Assembly (NCBI RefSeq): GCF_036417845.1
Contig: NC_089980.1
Span: 66,090,501-66,154,500 of the forward strand
Length of the DNA stretch: 64,000 bases
Direction: 5' to 3'
Source of the DNA: Apteryx mantelli
Taxonomy: Eukaryota; Chordata; Aves; Apterygiformes; Apterygidae
In this document: positions 52,140 through 64,000 of the stretch, one piece after another
Numbering within the stretch: position 1 is the stretch's first letter
How the letters are laid out: every line of letters starts with the position of its first letter
Notes under the pieces: generated by a model
Told to the model about the DNA's origin: nothing
The model's database searches: none
The model's input: only the letters and a program-made list of their open reading frames with translations
Position numbers and translations under genes: made by a program

Positions 52140-54900
52140 CAATAAGGTACTTTCCTCAATTTTCAGGGATGAGTTTTGTCTAGTGAAAAGAATGTATACA
52201 TTTCTTCCACAGAGCTTGCATATTTACTGCTTTGTAACAATCTCCAAATCTTCAAACTATTACAGAGGGTGAAGATCTGGGAAAGAAAATGCATCAAGTA
52301 CTACAGCGCTTAAGAAAACTAGATGCCAAGTTCAATAAGCCACTTTGGAAGGTGCCACAGAAAACTGTCCTTGGGTGGAGTGCACCAGATGGAATAGTAA
52401 CTGATCACTTGTCTAAATAGACTCAGTTGCTTAGCAACAAATAGGATCTAAAGGTTGGGTCCAATACAGCAGCTTTATGATAGTCCATTAGGGTGAACCC
52501 AGAACACCTGCAGTATTATGTAGTCTTTTAATTATCCCACCCATTTTTCCCTTTTTATTCCTATGATATTTATCTGCTTAACATTTTTGAGCTGTCAGCT
52601 GATTAGCCTATCCCTTTAATAAATGTCTGAATTTAAAGCAACCATTTCTACATGGCTCTAGCTATAAGATAAAACTGTCAATGTGTTTCTAAAATTCTCA
52701 GTGCTTATTTTATCATATCACCTGAACAATATGTGCTGGAGGGACTACTTTTCTTCTGTTTATCAGTTGTTAATGTACAAAGAGTAGTGCTATGCTTTTT
52801 TACAAAACAAAGGTAGAAGAATTTGGATATAATATAGTCTCTGTGGTAAGACATAGGTATTTGCATCATTAGTTTTAAGATGTGCACTTAAAGAGGGAGA
52901 CTTTCTCAAAGACGATTCCTTCCCATAAACATGAGCACTGGGATTTGCTATATCTCTAAGAGAAGGAATAGCTTCATGATGCATAATCTATGCATAATAA
53001 ATAAACAAGTTTTAATTATTTTGATGCAAGAGGCAGCAGAGGACAGGGAAAGAGCAACAACAAATTCAACTTCTGAACACCAAAATGTAGAGTTTTGAGA
53101 ACAGGTTACAAACAACATGAGCTGATAGCGAACTACAGTAGCATTTTTGCCATTAAACATATACCAGTTCTTTGTTAACCACTAAGCTGTTGCAGTATAA
53201 AGGATACTTGGGAGAGAGGTAGGTGAGGGAGAAGGAAAGAAAACAAATGCATTTGGGCAATTAAAATTTACATTTCATATTTGATTAGCAGAACAAGAAT
53301 TTGATTTCATTTGTTATAAAGACTCGTATTTTTTTTATTATCCCAGCAGATGTTACACTAAAGAGGCTGATTTTGAGAAAACAGAAACAGTTTCATAAAA
53401 CGCAGAAAGAATGTCACTAATTACCAGTAGCTGATAAAATTCAGGAATATGCAAAGATGATTCAGTTATACTGTCCACAAATGCTGGAATTCTTTCTCTT
53501 AATCTAAAGTAAAATTTTAATAGAATTGTAGTGTTCTGTCAGTAAAATGTTTATAATACAAAAAAGACATTATATATACATATACACACACACTCGCACA
53601 CACAGAGAATATATATATATATTTTATAAATATATATATATAGGTAAACTTGAATAGTGCCTTTATCAAGAGCATCTGAGGGCGCTCAAACATATTACTA
53701 TGACATTGACCCAAATTTATTCTCTCTTTGCTTTGGTTGAATTAAAGCAAACAGATTAAAGGTCTCATTTGAAACACCAAAGACATCTGAAACCCAAAGT
53801 CTAATAGTATCTTGGGTGACAGCAGCAGCATCTAAGAACCCACCTGCTGCACTGCCTGTTAGCTAAATAATATTAAATGGAGTCTAAATAAATCACTCCC
53901 ACTCACAGCTTTGCATTTTGCAACAGCAGAAGATATGTCAGTCTCAAAGTGACTCTCTGGTCATACATTCTATATATTTTACTACAAATTGAAGACAGAA
54001 AAGACACAGCAAGAGGGCCTGCCCTAGGACTTAATGTCACTGAATATCAGAATAGTATTTACAGTAGTTACATGGTTATAGAACATTTTATAAATACAAA
54101 TTATATGTATACATGGGGCACATACAAGAGAAATTTATTTTCATTCTTTACAAAGTGAAAGTAATCTGAACTAAAACTTACTGTAGGATCTCACAGCTGC
54201 TAGTTATGACCATCTCTTCTCAACCACCAGTACAAACCAATCCCATGACAGGTCACTACTGAAATTTCCACATTTTAAGCACCCTCTGAATACATATGTA
54301 AAATGTGAAACTTATGGGAGTTCCAAACTTGGGTAAGGCATAGCATGTTGGAGAGCTGGAGCAACATTTATTTACATGAAATCTTTTTCTTCCACTCAAA
54401 GAAGAACTTGAACTGCAACACACTGCATTTTTGCAAAGAAATATATAAAACTGCAGCATATAGATGGAAAAATTCAAACAAGGAACAATGGAATTTCTAA
54501 CACTAGGTAACAGAAAATGCCAGAAGCGTCTACTGAATTCTAAAGATTTAAATTATTTCTGTATTTGTTTCAGAATGGAAAGATAGCATTTTTCAGTACT
54601 TGCACACTTGTTTAAAAGACTCAAATATTTCTTTTAATAAAAACAATTGTTTTAGCTCATGTAGAACTGTGGTGCCTTCAGAGGACTCCCCCCCACCTTT
54701 AAACACATACGGGCTAAAAGATCAGTTATAATGTTAGGAATATAATATATTATATATTGCAGGAAAAGGAGAAATATACTCAGATAAAAATGCAGCTTCA
54801 ACAGATAATTTAATGAAGAACTGCCATTATTTTCTCTGCAAATTTCACAAATGGTCACAGGTAAGGCAAGTTTGATTAAATTACCTTTAACCAGTAATAT
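52140..54900. other. Intergenic region between KATNA1 promoter and LATS1 3' end
   Basis: AT-rich sequence with a (TA)/(CA) microsatellite at 53571-53642 and no recognised gene. The boundary with the LATS1 3' UTR is unknown. Confidence 0.6.
53571..53642. repeat. (TA)/(CA) compound microsatellite
   Basis: TATATACATATACACACACA is followed by CACA and TATATATA blocks. Confidence 0.9.
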
Positions 54901-57101
54901 ATTTTATTCCAGGACAAGCAGACCAGTTTTACTGGGATACTTACTATGAAGGAGGATAATCTTTGAAAGTTCATTTACATTGAAAACAATCTTTTTTACA
55001 TAATGTATAAAATGGAGTAGTTATACACTGCAGCCATTTTATAATATTTAAGCTAAATAAAATAATTCTTAAAAGCTATTCTGTTTCAACAACTGTAGGA
55101 CAAGCAGAGAAATCTATTTTGATCACAGAAAGTAGCTACCTGTTTAAGAAAACAAAGTGTTTTTAATAACTGTCTTTTCATCATGATAAGCACTTCACAG
55201 TATAGGGGTGAACATCCACAAATATTTTTTTCCTGTGGCAAAGTCTGTTTAAGAAGTTTCCACAATGCCTTCTCTCTTTACTGCAGTTCACTTCCTCCTC
55301 AGTTATGCCAATATAAACTATTTCTTCGGCTATACTTGAAACCGAATCACTCAAATGAACCAGGCTACAAGAAAAAAATCTCCAAATATTAAACACCAAC
55401 CATTTTTTTCACTGATCTATTATTTAGCATAGTACAACAGAGAAAGACACTGAAGCACAGAAAGGGAATAAATGGTTGGAAGAACACATGAATTTCTTAA
55501 ACCAGCTTGGTGAGAAAAGTAAGCTAGTGACCGGTGTTCACTATGAGAACAGCTACAAATAGCAATTTCATGATGTTTAGATAGTTATAATGCCAGTGCA
55601 GTGGCACAAAATAATAATTTTAAAAAAAGCAGTAATCCTTACAGTTACATTAAGATTAGTCACTGGAATTCAATTCCAAAAAGGGAATGTCTAAAAAGAC
55701 ACAAATTTAACTACAAATAGTGCACTTTCTTTACCACTGTGCTAGCTGCAGGATAGAGAAAGAGCGAGAGAGTGGAAGAGAGACAGAGAAAGAAATGTAA
55801 TTCTCTCTTCCACACGTAACTCCTGATCTTCTCAACAGGGAAGCTGCTTAGAGGGCTGCCTCCTGAGGTTATCACCCTCCCACCATGAGACCAAGGAGAT
55901 GCCGCTCACCTGCTGTGAAAAACTACAAAAGCAATAATGCAGAACAGAGGACACACAGCTGTATGTTCCTAGTTTTGTTTTTTGTTTTGAACTGGGCTGT
56001 GAAAGAGGAAGCACTGAAGGTGTAATGAGAGAAACTGACAGCTCACACTGACTGTGCATGGTATTTCTCCTCTTTGTTAACTATGGGGAAAACTGTTAAA
56101 GCCAAGTCACACTGGTCTCCTCAACAACACTCTCAAAAGCCGTACTTTTTAATCTTTTCCCATTACTATCTCAAGTGTATAAGAAAGGAAAATATTCTAA
56201 AATTTATTTTTTCAAACTAAAAATTCTGAATACAGCAGAATTGTACAGACTTTACAGTATGGTGTAATCAGAAAATTAAACTAGAAGAGTTCAAAAAGTA
56301 TTTTTCCTCACATAACAGAACTGATGACAGGAGAAGAGTAAGCTGTTTATGAGTGAATGCTCCTTCTGCTTTAAGAGTACCACTCACATGCTACAGGGTT
56401 ATTAACTTCAAATTCAATTACCCATTCAATAAAAGACTAGTTTTAATGCTTTATCACTTTACAATCATATTGCAGTCAAGACTTTCTTGTTCCAAAGCTG
56501 AGAACTATGCCATTACTGCAGTGGCTACAAACATTTCATCAGACAGATGGCTCAGTTTTTCCAACACTCTAACTAGGCTAAGTATTGTGAGAAGGGAGGG
56601 TACAGCAGCCTTTTTTTCAGAAATAGATCAGATAGCTTTATTAGTGTAAAGTAGGTTTTATATTTGGTCAATGAAAGGAAGAACTGTCATTAAAAAATTC
56701 TGGAACAAAGATTTGGTTTTTTAAAATTATTTAGTATATGTACAAACAGATACCAGGCATCTCTTTAGGATTAAAAAAATCACTATTTCCTATTTTGAGT
56801 ACTTAGAGTACAGAGAACTGATAATAAAATTCAGGTCATAATTTTTTTTCATCAAACATCAACTCTCTAAATTAAACGATTAACAATGCTGGAATAAATT
56901 AATGTTTGAGAAGGATTTCCCTGTATTTTGGGGAAACAAAATGTACAGGAGTGGGGAAGACATAACTGTCTTAGTGTTTAAAAAAAAAAAAGTGTGCATA
57001 TATTCACCCTAGCAATCTTCTGTCAATTCTCTTATTAAAAGAGATTTTTCAAAAAATTCAGCTGCAAAATAAGTTTGTCTTATCTATTTTTTATTCCTCT
57101 A
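54901..57101 (-). other. LATS1: LATS1 3' UTR region (extent uncertain)
   Basis: The sequence after the LATS1 stop has no other gene. Candidate minus-strand AATAAA signals occur at 56637-56642 and 56203-56208, with more further down (for example near 54133). Long 3' UTRs are usual for LATS1, so one of the distal signals may be used. The true end needs transcript data. Confidence 0.45.
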
Positions 57102-57620
57102 CTAAACATAAACCAGGTCACGATTTTGAACCCCTCTACCTGCCTGTTCATCATCATCATCGTCGTCATCATCTGACTGCTGTTCTGAGTTTTGTGGATT
57201 ACCATATTCATATTCAATGGGCTTTGGATTGTTGTAAGGGTAGCCATTGTCATCAAAAAACCTTCGGAATGTGAACTCATAAAAAGCATGCTCAGGATGT
57301 TTTCCATTTTTGTACCATCCGTTAAGTGTATCATTTATGTTCCCTTCCTTATCATCACTCCACAATTTATCTGGATCAACTGGATCAAAGTTTGATGTGT
57401 CTGTAGGATGAGCAATTTTGGGAATGTAGAAAGCAGACTGCCGCCGTAGATCGCTTGAAAAATCAATTGTTCTAAAAAATGGATGAGCTTTTATTTCATC
57501 TGCACCATTTTTGCCTAAACGATCTTCTGGCCCTCGGCAGAGTTTAATAATAAGGTCAGAGGCCTCTGGAGTCAGTTTAGCTTGAGGTGGAATATGAAGA
57601 GCAGTCTGCCAGTTGATAAC
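57102..57620 (-). CDS. LATS1: LATS1 last coding exon (C-lobe end, hydrophobic motif, tail)
   Basis: 172 codons and a stop, starting VINWQTALHIPPQAKLTPEA. It includes the kinase end (RLGKNGADEIKAHPFF), the hydrophobic motif EFTFRRFF and an acidic tail with eight consecutive Asp codons (57150-57173), where the human protein has a shorter mixed D/E stretch. It ends NRDLVYV. Confidence 0.97.
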   Translation of the reverse strand, partial: VINWQTALHIPPQAKLTPEASDLIIKLCRGPEDRLGKNGADEIKAHPFFRTIDFSSDLRRQSAFYIPKIAHPTDTSNFDPVDPDKLWSDDKEGNINDTLNGWYKNGKHPEHAFYEFTFRRFFDDNGYPYNNPKPIEYEYGNPQNSEQQSDDDDDDDDEQAGRGVQNRDLVYV

Positions 57621-60600
57621 CTTAAAAGCAAAAAGAGGTGTTGTTATATTTATTATTTCATAAAAATAAAAACCCCAATGAAAAAAAAAAAACATTTGAC
57701 AAAGTGTTTTTACACTAGAGGGAAAACCTGAAGCTGCTTTTTCAGAAAGGCAGGGAATATTTTGTTTGTGAATTTGACAAAATCTAGATAAAATTTATTC
57801 ACATTCCAGGTCTAAACTGGAGTCTGGCACAGAACACCCCTGCCGTAATGCAGCAAAGGCATCATAAAGGCCAGTATCTGGAATCTGAAACTAGGCACCC
57901 AGCTTATAATCTTAAAAAGAGGGTGAGGCAAATGGATTTTGAATTACTTGATGCATTGGAAAGATAACAGCTTTAAAGACTACATATGGGCCAACTAATA
58001 TCTTGCAAGCCAAATGTAACTTTGCAAAAGTGGCACTTGCAGAAGATTTCCCTGGTGGATTTTCTTAAATGGCTGAGACTCAGGAAGGGAAGGACCAACA
58101 GTTCTGAGTGGGACCAGTAACCCTGGGCAGCCACTCTCATCCTCTGTTCCTCCACTTTTTTATGTTGAGCAGCAGCACATACTTCACCAAAGAAAATCCT
58201 CTGCAGGTGACAGCAGGAGGACAGGGAAGGCAAATGTTGGGAAAAGAACACCCAGATGCTGGAAGAAGAAAAGAAAAAAAGTGAGGACCTGGAAATGAAT
58301 GCAGGAAGGGGATGGTTGAGATTTGAAATGTGATTATTAGCTGGCATATTTACTGTATGAGTGGGAAAAGATAGGATCTTGATGCTTAAAGATACCTTAC
58401 AAAATAAGTGCATTACCTGTAATCCTGTTACTTTATAACATACTTGTATACAGTAGCACTCTCAAAAATCACCTTTGATTCCATCACAAATTAGAAAGAT
58501 TATGTTAATTTCAAGCACACTTTTTTGGCTTTTTCAGACTGTTAACATGAGAGTTTTAAATTTACCTTCATTTGTGTTTCCAGGGGTGTTTGTGCCAGGA
58601 AAGGAGGCTGCCCCACTAACATTTCAAAGAGAATTACTCCAACACTCCACCAGTCACACAATTGTGTGTAACCTGAAACAAAGTCAAAACTAGGTAATCA
58701 AAGCCTTAGGATAATTTAAAACTTTTATTTATAAAAATAAAAAGGTTTTACTAAAGAATTCTATTCAGTACTTAAGACTTCCATATTAACAATCATTTAA
58801 TATTTATTTTTTGTCAAACATCATATAGTTGGTAAAAGTGCATGTATAAGAAAGCTGAAGGACACTACCTGGGTATCAGTTACTTTGCAGTAAGATTAAA
58901 GTAAAAACTCTTCACCTGTTCGTAACAATACTTCTGGTGCAATATAATTAGGTGTGCCAACAAGGGAATGGGCCAGACAGCGCTGATGCTGACGTGCAGC
59001 CCTGCGTTCGAGTGGCTTCAGCCGATCTCCACATCTGCAGTTTGCTGGGTCACCCCATTCATTGCTGAAATCCATACTGTCTTGACGTGCATGATCACCT
59101 ACAATTGAGCAAGACAGTTGCCAAAATTGAGGAAGATTACTTTAGTTCTTAACTAAGATGCAATTTTCTCCATTTGTTAACAGTCCTTGTTTTAAGACAG
59201 AATCTATTCAAATTCAATACTCAAAAATGGAAAAAGAAGAACTAAAAAGGTCTTAGAATATCAGCATTTTGAACTTTTTGCTTATGATATAAAATATCAG
59301 CTTTTGAGGTTCTTTTTTTAAAGTTAATTTTTGGCATAATGATGGCAAAATATCAGGTCTGATCTTTTGTTACTTTTTCCTGGGGGGGGGACACAAAACA
59401 CACTGAGTGTACAGGATGTATATTTTTCCTGCTCTTATACAGAGGAAACAACATAAAAGTATTATGGAATCAACTGATGCTGAAAAATCAGTCACATTTA
59501 AAATCTTCCACATATTGTGATTATTCAGTTTTATTCTCTTACCCTGAATAACGTTGATACTTTTGCTTCCTCTCTAGTGACTGTGTAATAGTCTGGCCTA
59601 AGAGGCATCATATTTTAATATAAAAACAAGCCAAAAGTAACTTAAAAATAGTTTTTGAAGATTTTTTTTCTTTTTGCAAAGCAAAAAAATTGTATCGGTT
59701 ATTATGAAATCTGCATTTTGCGACTCATAGTACTGAGAAAATTTCTTTGCTCAAGCTTTTTTCAACCATTTTTTTTAAGGCATCAAGTAGGCTTTTTGAA
59801 AGCCTACTGAAACATTTCTCATAAATCAGTAGGTTGCACTGAATGGAAGTATAGGAGACACTTAGGCAAGACTTTCAAGAACACCTAAATTTTAAACTTT
59901 AAGCCTATCTTCAAAACTGAGGTAGGGCTGTATCTACGTAATTACCTGGTTACAGCTGTGATTTTCTCTCCCCAACTTTTGGAAACCACTAATGGGACAA
60001 ACTTAGAGTAACATAGCTTATTCCTTCTGCCTTAAGGAATCAAGGCCTACACTTGGAAAGTCTAACTAAATGTTGCTTTCTGCAGTTTGAATGGTGTGCA
60101 GATACATTGCTAGATGCTTTGCTGTTCAGAAAAGAAATGTCACCGTCACTTATTATTTAAGCCCTGGCAAAGAATGATGCTTCAACAAAATAAAAAGGAA
60201 ACTATTTATATTTTTCTTACCACTCTGGTAGTATTTTGAATCATGGGTCCATCGAAAACCTGTACAGAGCCCGAAGTCTGTCAATTTAATGTGACCATCG
60301 CGGTCTATCAAAATATTATCAGGTTTAATATCTCTGTGAATGAAGCCCATTTTATGAACACTTTCAACTGCGCAGGTCAGTTCTGCTGTGTAGAACCGTG
60401 CCAGATTTTCTGGAAAGACACCCATTCTAATTAAGAGACTCATCATATCACCACCTGGAATGTAGTCCATTACAAAGTACAAATTGTCCTTATCTTGGAA
60501 TGAATAGTACAGACGAACCACCCATTCATTATCAGCTTCTGCAAGGATATCCCGCTCAGCTTTAACATGAGCAACTTGATTCCTAAGCAATACATCTTTC

Positions 60601-60803
60601 TTTCTCAAAGTTTTTGTTGCATATAAAGCATTGGTATCCACTTTTCTTGCTAGGCAGACTTCTCCAAATGCCCCAACTCCCAGGGTTTTAATTTTTACAA
60701 ACATCGACTTGTCCATTTTAGCTCTTCTTAGACGAATGTAATTAGACTCTTTCTGGCACAACATTTTCCTCATTTGATCTCGGGCTTCTGGTGACAATCC
60801 AAC
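57102..60803 (-). CDS. LATS1: LATS1, Hippo-pathway Ser/Thr kinase (C-terminal 463 residues)
   Basis: Large tumour suppressor kinase 1 is an NDR/LATS-family AGC kinase that is activated by MST/SAV and MOB1 and phosphorylates YAP/TAZ (family knowledge). Four exons (60221-60803, 58916-59098, 58566-58672, 57102-57620) join in phase and encode the last 463 residues of about 1,130. Visible features are the MOB-binding helix region (ARDQMRKMLCQKESNYIRLR), the glycine loop GVGAFGEV, ATKTL with the ATP Lys, HRDIKPDN and DFG. The family's long insert follows, then the activation segment RCLAHSLVGTPNYIAPE (the Ser equivalent to human S909). The hydrophobic motif FYEFTFRRFF holds the Thr equivalent to T1079. 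The tail ends NRDLVYV. Upstream exons lie beyond 64000. It is in tandem with KATNA1. Confidence 0.97.
57150..57173 (-). repeat. LATS1: GAT/GAC trinucleotide repeat coding for poly-Asp in LATS1
   Basis: Eight codons, GAT GAT GAC GAC GAT GAT GAT GAT on the minus strand, in the acidic C-terminal tail. Confidence 0.95.
57621..58565 (-). other. LATS1 intron before the last exon
   Basis: A 945-bp intron. An open frame of 146 codons on the minus strand (57973-58413) lacks family resemblance and is taken as chance. Confidence 0.85.
58566..58672 (-). CDS. LATS1: LATS1 kinase exon (C-lobe)
   Basis: Completes a Gly and encodes YTQLCDWWSVGVILFEMLVG, QPPFLAQTPLETQMK. It contains the AGC DWWSxGV motif. 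The intron to the upstream exon is only 243 bp. The donor is GTAAAT. Confidence 0.97.
58916..59098 (-). CDS. LATS1: LATS1 kinase exon (insert and activation segment)
   Basis: This completes a Gly and encodes 60 residues: DHARQDSMDFSNEWGDPANC, then CGDRLKPLERRAARQHQ and the activation segment HSLVGTPNYIAPEVLLRT. The insert is diagnostic of NDR/LATS kinases. The acceptor is CAATTGTAG and the donor GTGAAG. Confidence 0.97.
59099..60220 (-). other. LATS1 intron within the kinase domain
   Basis: A 1.1-kb AT-rich intron with a G9 run at 59382-59390. No exon was seen. Confidence 0.85.
60221..60803 (-). CDS. LATS1: LATS1 kinase exon (N-lobe to DFG)
   Basis: The acceptor is TTTGCTGCACAG. 194 codons start VGLSPEARDQMRKML and include GVGAFGEV, ATKTLRKKDV, MDYIPGGDMMSLLIRMG, HRDIKPDNILIDRDGH and LTDFGLC. 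The exon ends SKYYQSG, phase 1, at the donor GTAAGA. Confidence 0.97.
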
Positions 60804-61214
60804 CTGTGCAGCAAACAGAATTAAATCTGATGAGTGAATACTACTCTTAACTCTTGGTGTTCTTCAAATAATTAGAAGGCTTAGGCAAAGCAAACCACAT
60901 ACTTATATCTACAATGTGGAAAAACACTTCAAAAATTTTTTAATTTATATATTAGGATTCTATGAAAACACATAGGAGTGATACAAAACAAAACGTGTGA
61001 TCTAAGGGGCACTTTCAACAGCAAAATGCACAAGGTGCCATGCACCAGCAGGTTCTTGAGAAGGGAATATGTTCTCAAGGAGATAAGAGGGTGAGAAAGC
61101 AGAAAACTACCCTCCCCTTACGCAACAAGACTGTGGTGCAGGAGGGAAGCCATTAGCGCTCGCCCCCTCTCAGATAGTTCTTTTTCATATTAAATTGTCA
61201 ACTCATTAGTCAAG

Positions 61215-61379
61215 TAGTTTCCAAACTTTTGGACAAAGTCACCCATCAGATTTTCTTGTGGATCACCAGCATAGCCATGCAGCTTAGAAGTTTGTAAATT
61301 GTCCAGTTTAACACAGTTGAAAGACTATTTACTATGGCGTCAGACAGCAGTTGGTCTACAGTCTTGGTTTGGGAATCAT
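61215..61379. mobile_element. Possible decayed hAT-type MITE
   Basis: The left end TAGTTTCCAAACTTTTGGAC and the reverse complement of the right end (TGATTCCCAAACCAAGAC) resemble each other. Both recall the amniote hAT terminal inverted repeat (CAGTGGTTCCCAAACTT type). The interior has GGATCACCAG, like the family's GGACCACCAG. No clear 8-bp target duplication was found. Confidence 0.4.
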
Positions 61380-61529
61380 TAAATTAGGTCATAAAGTGTT
61401 CTATATGCTCAGTTTTTCATGGATGCTCTGGATTAACAGTGTCATTGCTAAACTGATTCTTTACATAACTATTTAATGTATTGGCCTTAAGATTTTATAA
61501 CTACATGTGAAAACTGTTCCCCTGCAAGC

Positions 61530-61547
61530 TTTTTTTTTTTTTTTTTT
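61530..61547. repeat. Poly(T) run
   Basis: Eighteen consecutive T, immediately after AAGC. Confidence 0.9.
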
Positions 61548-64000
61548 AATTGTTTCCACTGATTCTCTTAACTGAAGAAGACCTGTCAAGGATTCTGTCC
61601 TTTTCTGCTTCTTGGGCAAAACAAAGAAAGCCTAAAAAGTTTTCTGATTATTTTTATGTTAAAATTGAGCTCTTATCCATCTTGGAAGACCACACTGCAT
61701 CTGCACATCTAGTAAATGGATATTAAAAAAAAATCGGATGGTAGAAGTTAAACAGTTTGCATTCTTACAATTGCTCAATGTTTATCCAACTTAAATCAGT
61801 AGTATTTAGGAATTTTCTGTTGAAGAATCCAAACCCTTCTTAAAGATATATGATCAAACATTACAAACAATACAGAAGTCTCAAGAAAACCAAGGTAAAA
61901 AGCAGAAGCAAATATATTTGATGCTTTTCACTCTCCCTACATATTACTGTTGAGAGAGAGAGAGAGAGAGGAAAAAGAAAAAAAAAGCTTTTTGAGCTTT
62001 CCTTTGCAGTAAAAGAACACAGTCCTTCAAAAGTCTTTTTGATCATATTTGGCTAAATAATTCATCTTTTTACTAACTTTGCTAATTCCATATTCACTAT
62101 GGAAATGTAGCTGAGGGTACAATGATTACTGCATTAACTGCTTCCCTGATTCTTTACAGAGCAAAAGGAAGCCAGGATATGCATAGTAGCAGTAAGTTTT
62201 TAAGAGCTAACTAAGGAGCTGCAGTAGGAAAGACCTCCACTAGCTAGAGCAGAAATCACTAAACTTCCTGACCATGCCAGCAGAATTTCAATTATAGGAA
62301 GGAGTGAGTATGTGACTCTCATGCTTCCCCATACATCTATGCAAACCAGAACCTTACCCCATGGCACTATTTCCATTGCTCACCCAAGCCAAACACATGC
62401 ATCCTACCACTCAGCTTTCTGCCAAAAGCCAAGACCTGATTTTCCCTCCTATCATAAAATCCACCTCTTTATAGCAGGACTTCAGGCACACTCTTTACTG
62501 CTTTCCACTCTATGTTCCAGTAAGTTGGGCAGGGCAATTTCTTTGAAGTGGCTCATTCCTCTACACAGTATCAGTTCCTGACTTCCATCTCTGTGTGTGC
62601 CCCTATCTTGAATGAACACCCCTGGTGTTTTGGTCAACAATACTAACATCCTGACAGCCGAAATACTTGCAGGCCACATGTAACTCATCAGCTAAAGCGT
62701 GGCAACACTTATCTACAATAACCACCCGGAGCATTCCTGTCATACTCCAACCTGGATTCCTTCTAATATACCTTTGCTGGCTTCAATTCATTTAAAGCAT
62801 TCCAGTGCCATTTTTCTGGGCAAGTTTCAGGCCCCAGAATCAAAACATCTGTTTTTTTTGGTTTTAATGTGAGCAGAACCTTCCTTCAAATGTTTATGTT
62901 CTTTTCTCTGTGATACTACCCCCACATAGCCTTATGTTCATTCCTGCTTTTGCTTTCTTTCTATCAGCAATTTCAAAGTTGTATATGCTCCTTTTATAGC
63001 ACCTCAATTATTTTATCTGCCATTTGGCTTTGAAGTCACCATCCTAAAGCAATGATTTCCTAGTTCAACCTACACTATACTTTCTCTTTTCATTTTCTGC
63101 TGGACATTCTGATTACAAAATTGAATATGGCCAAACATCCTGCAATCCCTGCAAACATCATCACCTCTATTCAACCACTATTCTAGAGGCTTTCCAATTT
63201 CTTACTTTCACATCATCTTATCTATTATTATGGTACCACATCTTGCCACTTCTGTCTTCCTAACACTTAAGACACTATTTACAGTATAGTATTCAGGACC
63301 ATCATCAGGATTAGGTAACCGCTAGTCTAAACTTGTATAAACCGTATGTTAATAGATGACTCCTGCTTTGTGCAACTTAAAATATAACTTGAAACAAAAT
63401 ATAACAGGCTTGACTGAGAAAAAAGGAGCAATAAAAGATCAGTTATACAGATGCCATTTAGAATGTTAAATATTTTCAGGACACTATACATCACCTATTC
63501 AAAAAAAAATCTGTTAAAATCACAGAAAATTTCTTACAGGCATCATAGCAAAACTGGATCCAAAGGAGATGCAATTAGGAAAATGTTTACAAAATGTTTA
63601 TCTATCCAAACAAACTTCACAAGGAGTATCAATTCAAAAAGATTTAAATGGGAAAGGTTGTCTCAAATCTGAGACAAAATTTTTGGTCAAAAAATCAAAG
63701 AAAATTTCCTAGCCCAAATCAACATTTCAGTAGTTAGGATTGGACAGTAGTAGTTTCAGACTGGATATGGGAAATAGTTTCAATTCTCTAGTCCAAATCA
63801 AGAACAGCAGATTTATGAAGTTATGTTTTCCACAACACATTACTGTAGCAATACCCAGGGCACTGTTCTTTCAGGACAAAGATACAGGGGAAGACATCTC
63901 AAGTTTTCTGTGAATAAACATGCTTAAGGTATATTTCAAAGCAGAAGGTGGGATTTTTTTGCAAACTTTAAACAAACACATTTGAAGACCTGACCCTGTT

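Larger units (their letters stand above)
60804..64000 (-). other. LATS1 intron upstream of the kinase exon (partial)
   Basis: No LATS1 exon is recognisable here, so the large upstream exon of the family lies outside. The intron holds a T18 run (61530-61547), a (GA)n tract (61952-61970) and a possible hAT-type remnant (61215-61379). Confidence 0.8.

Noticed and set aside
57973-58413. 146-codon minus-strand open frame in a LATS1 intron
   Set aside because: Low-complexity Ser/Phe-rich translation without domain resemblance, inside an intron whose flanking exons join correctly without it.

Overview
This 64 kb window is nuclear DNA of a vertebrate. It carries four spliced protein-coding genes with GT-AG introns, three CpG-rich promoter islands, microsatellites and an old CR1-type LINE tail. 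The CR1 remnant, the absence of any recognisable SINE, the compact introns and the protein sequences (close to the chicken katanin p60 I remember) point to a sauropsid, most likely a bird. A crocodilian or turtle cannot be excluded without a search.

The gene order is PPIL4 (minus, 5' end only), GINM1 (plus, complete), KATNA1 (minus, complete CDS) and LATS1 (minus, 3' part only). This is the conserved amniote order seen on human chromosome 6q25.

Layout: 1-2522 holds the first three coding exons of PPIL4, with its CpG-island promoter at about 1920-2680. 2523-6422 is a gap of about 3.9 kb between the divergent genes PPIL4 and GINM1. GINM1 runs from a second CpG island (about 6120-6720) through eight coding exons (6423-25868) to a polyadenylation signal near 26627. 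26660-30700 lies between convergent 3' ends and holds microsatellites but no recognised gene. KATNA1 coding exons run from 45982 down to 30871. Its promoter and a probable non-coding first exon lie in a third CpG island (about 51107-51780), beside a degenerate tRNA-Gly-like sequence. LATS1 contributes its last four coding exons (60803 down to 57102), encoding almost the whole kinase domain and the C-terminal tail. Its upstream exons lie beyond the window.

The genes are functionally separate: an RNA-binding cyclophilin-like protein, a glycosylated single-pass membrane protein, a microtubule-severing AAA ATPase and a Hippo-pathway kinase. Their adjacency is old synteny, not an operon. All exon joins were checked by reading phase. 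GINM1 totals 323 codons and KATNA1 492, matching family lengths. I found no evidence of an undescribed biological system. The points worth a second look are local: the tRNA-like copy, a possible uORF ending 2 nt before the KATNA1 start, a poly-aspartate tract in LATS1, G-quadruplex motifs, old transposon remnants and promoter repeats.
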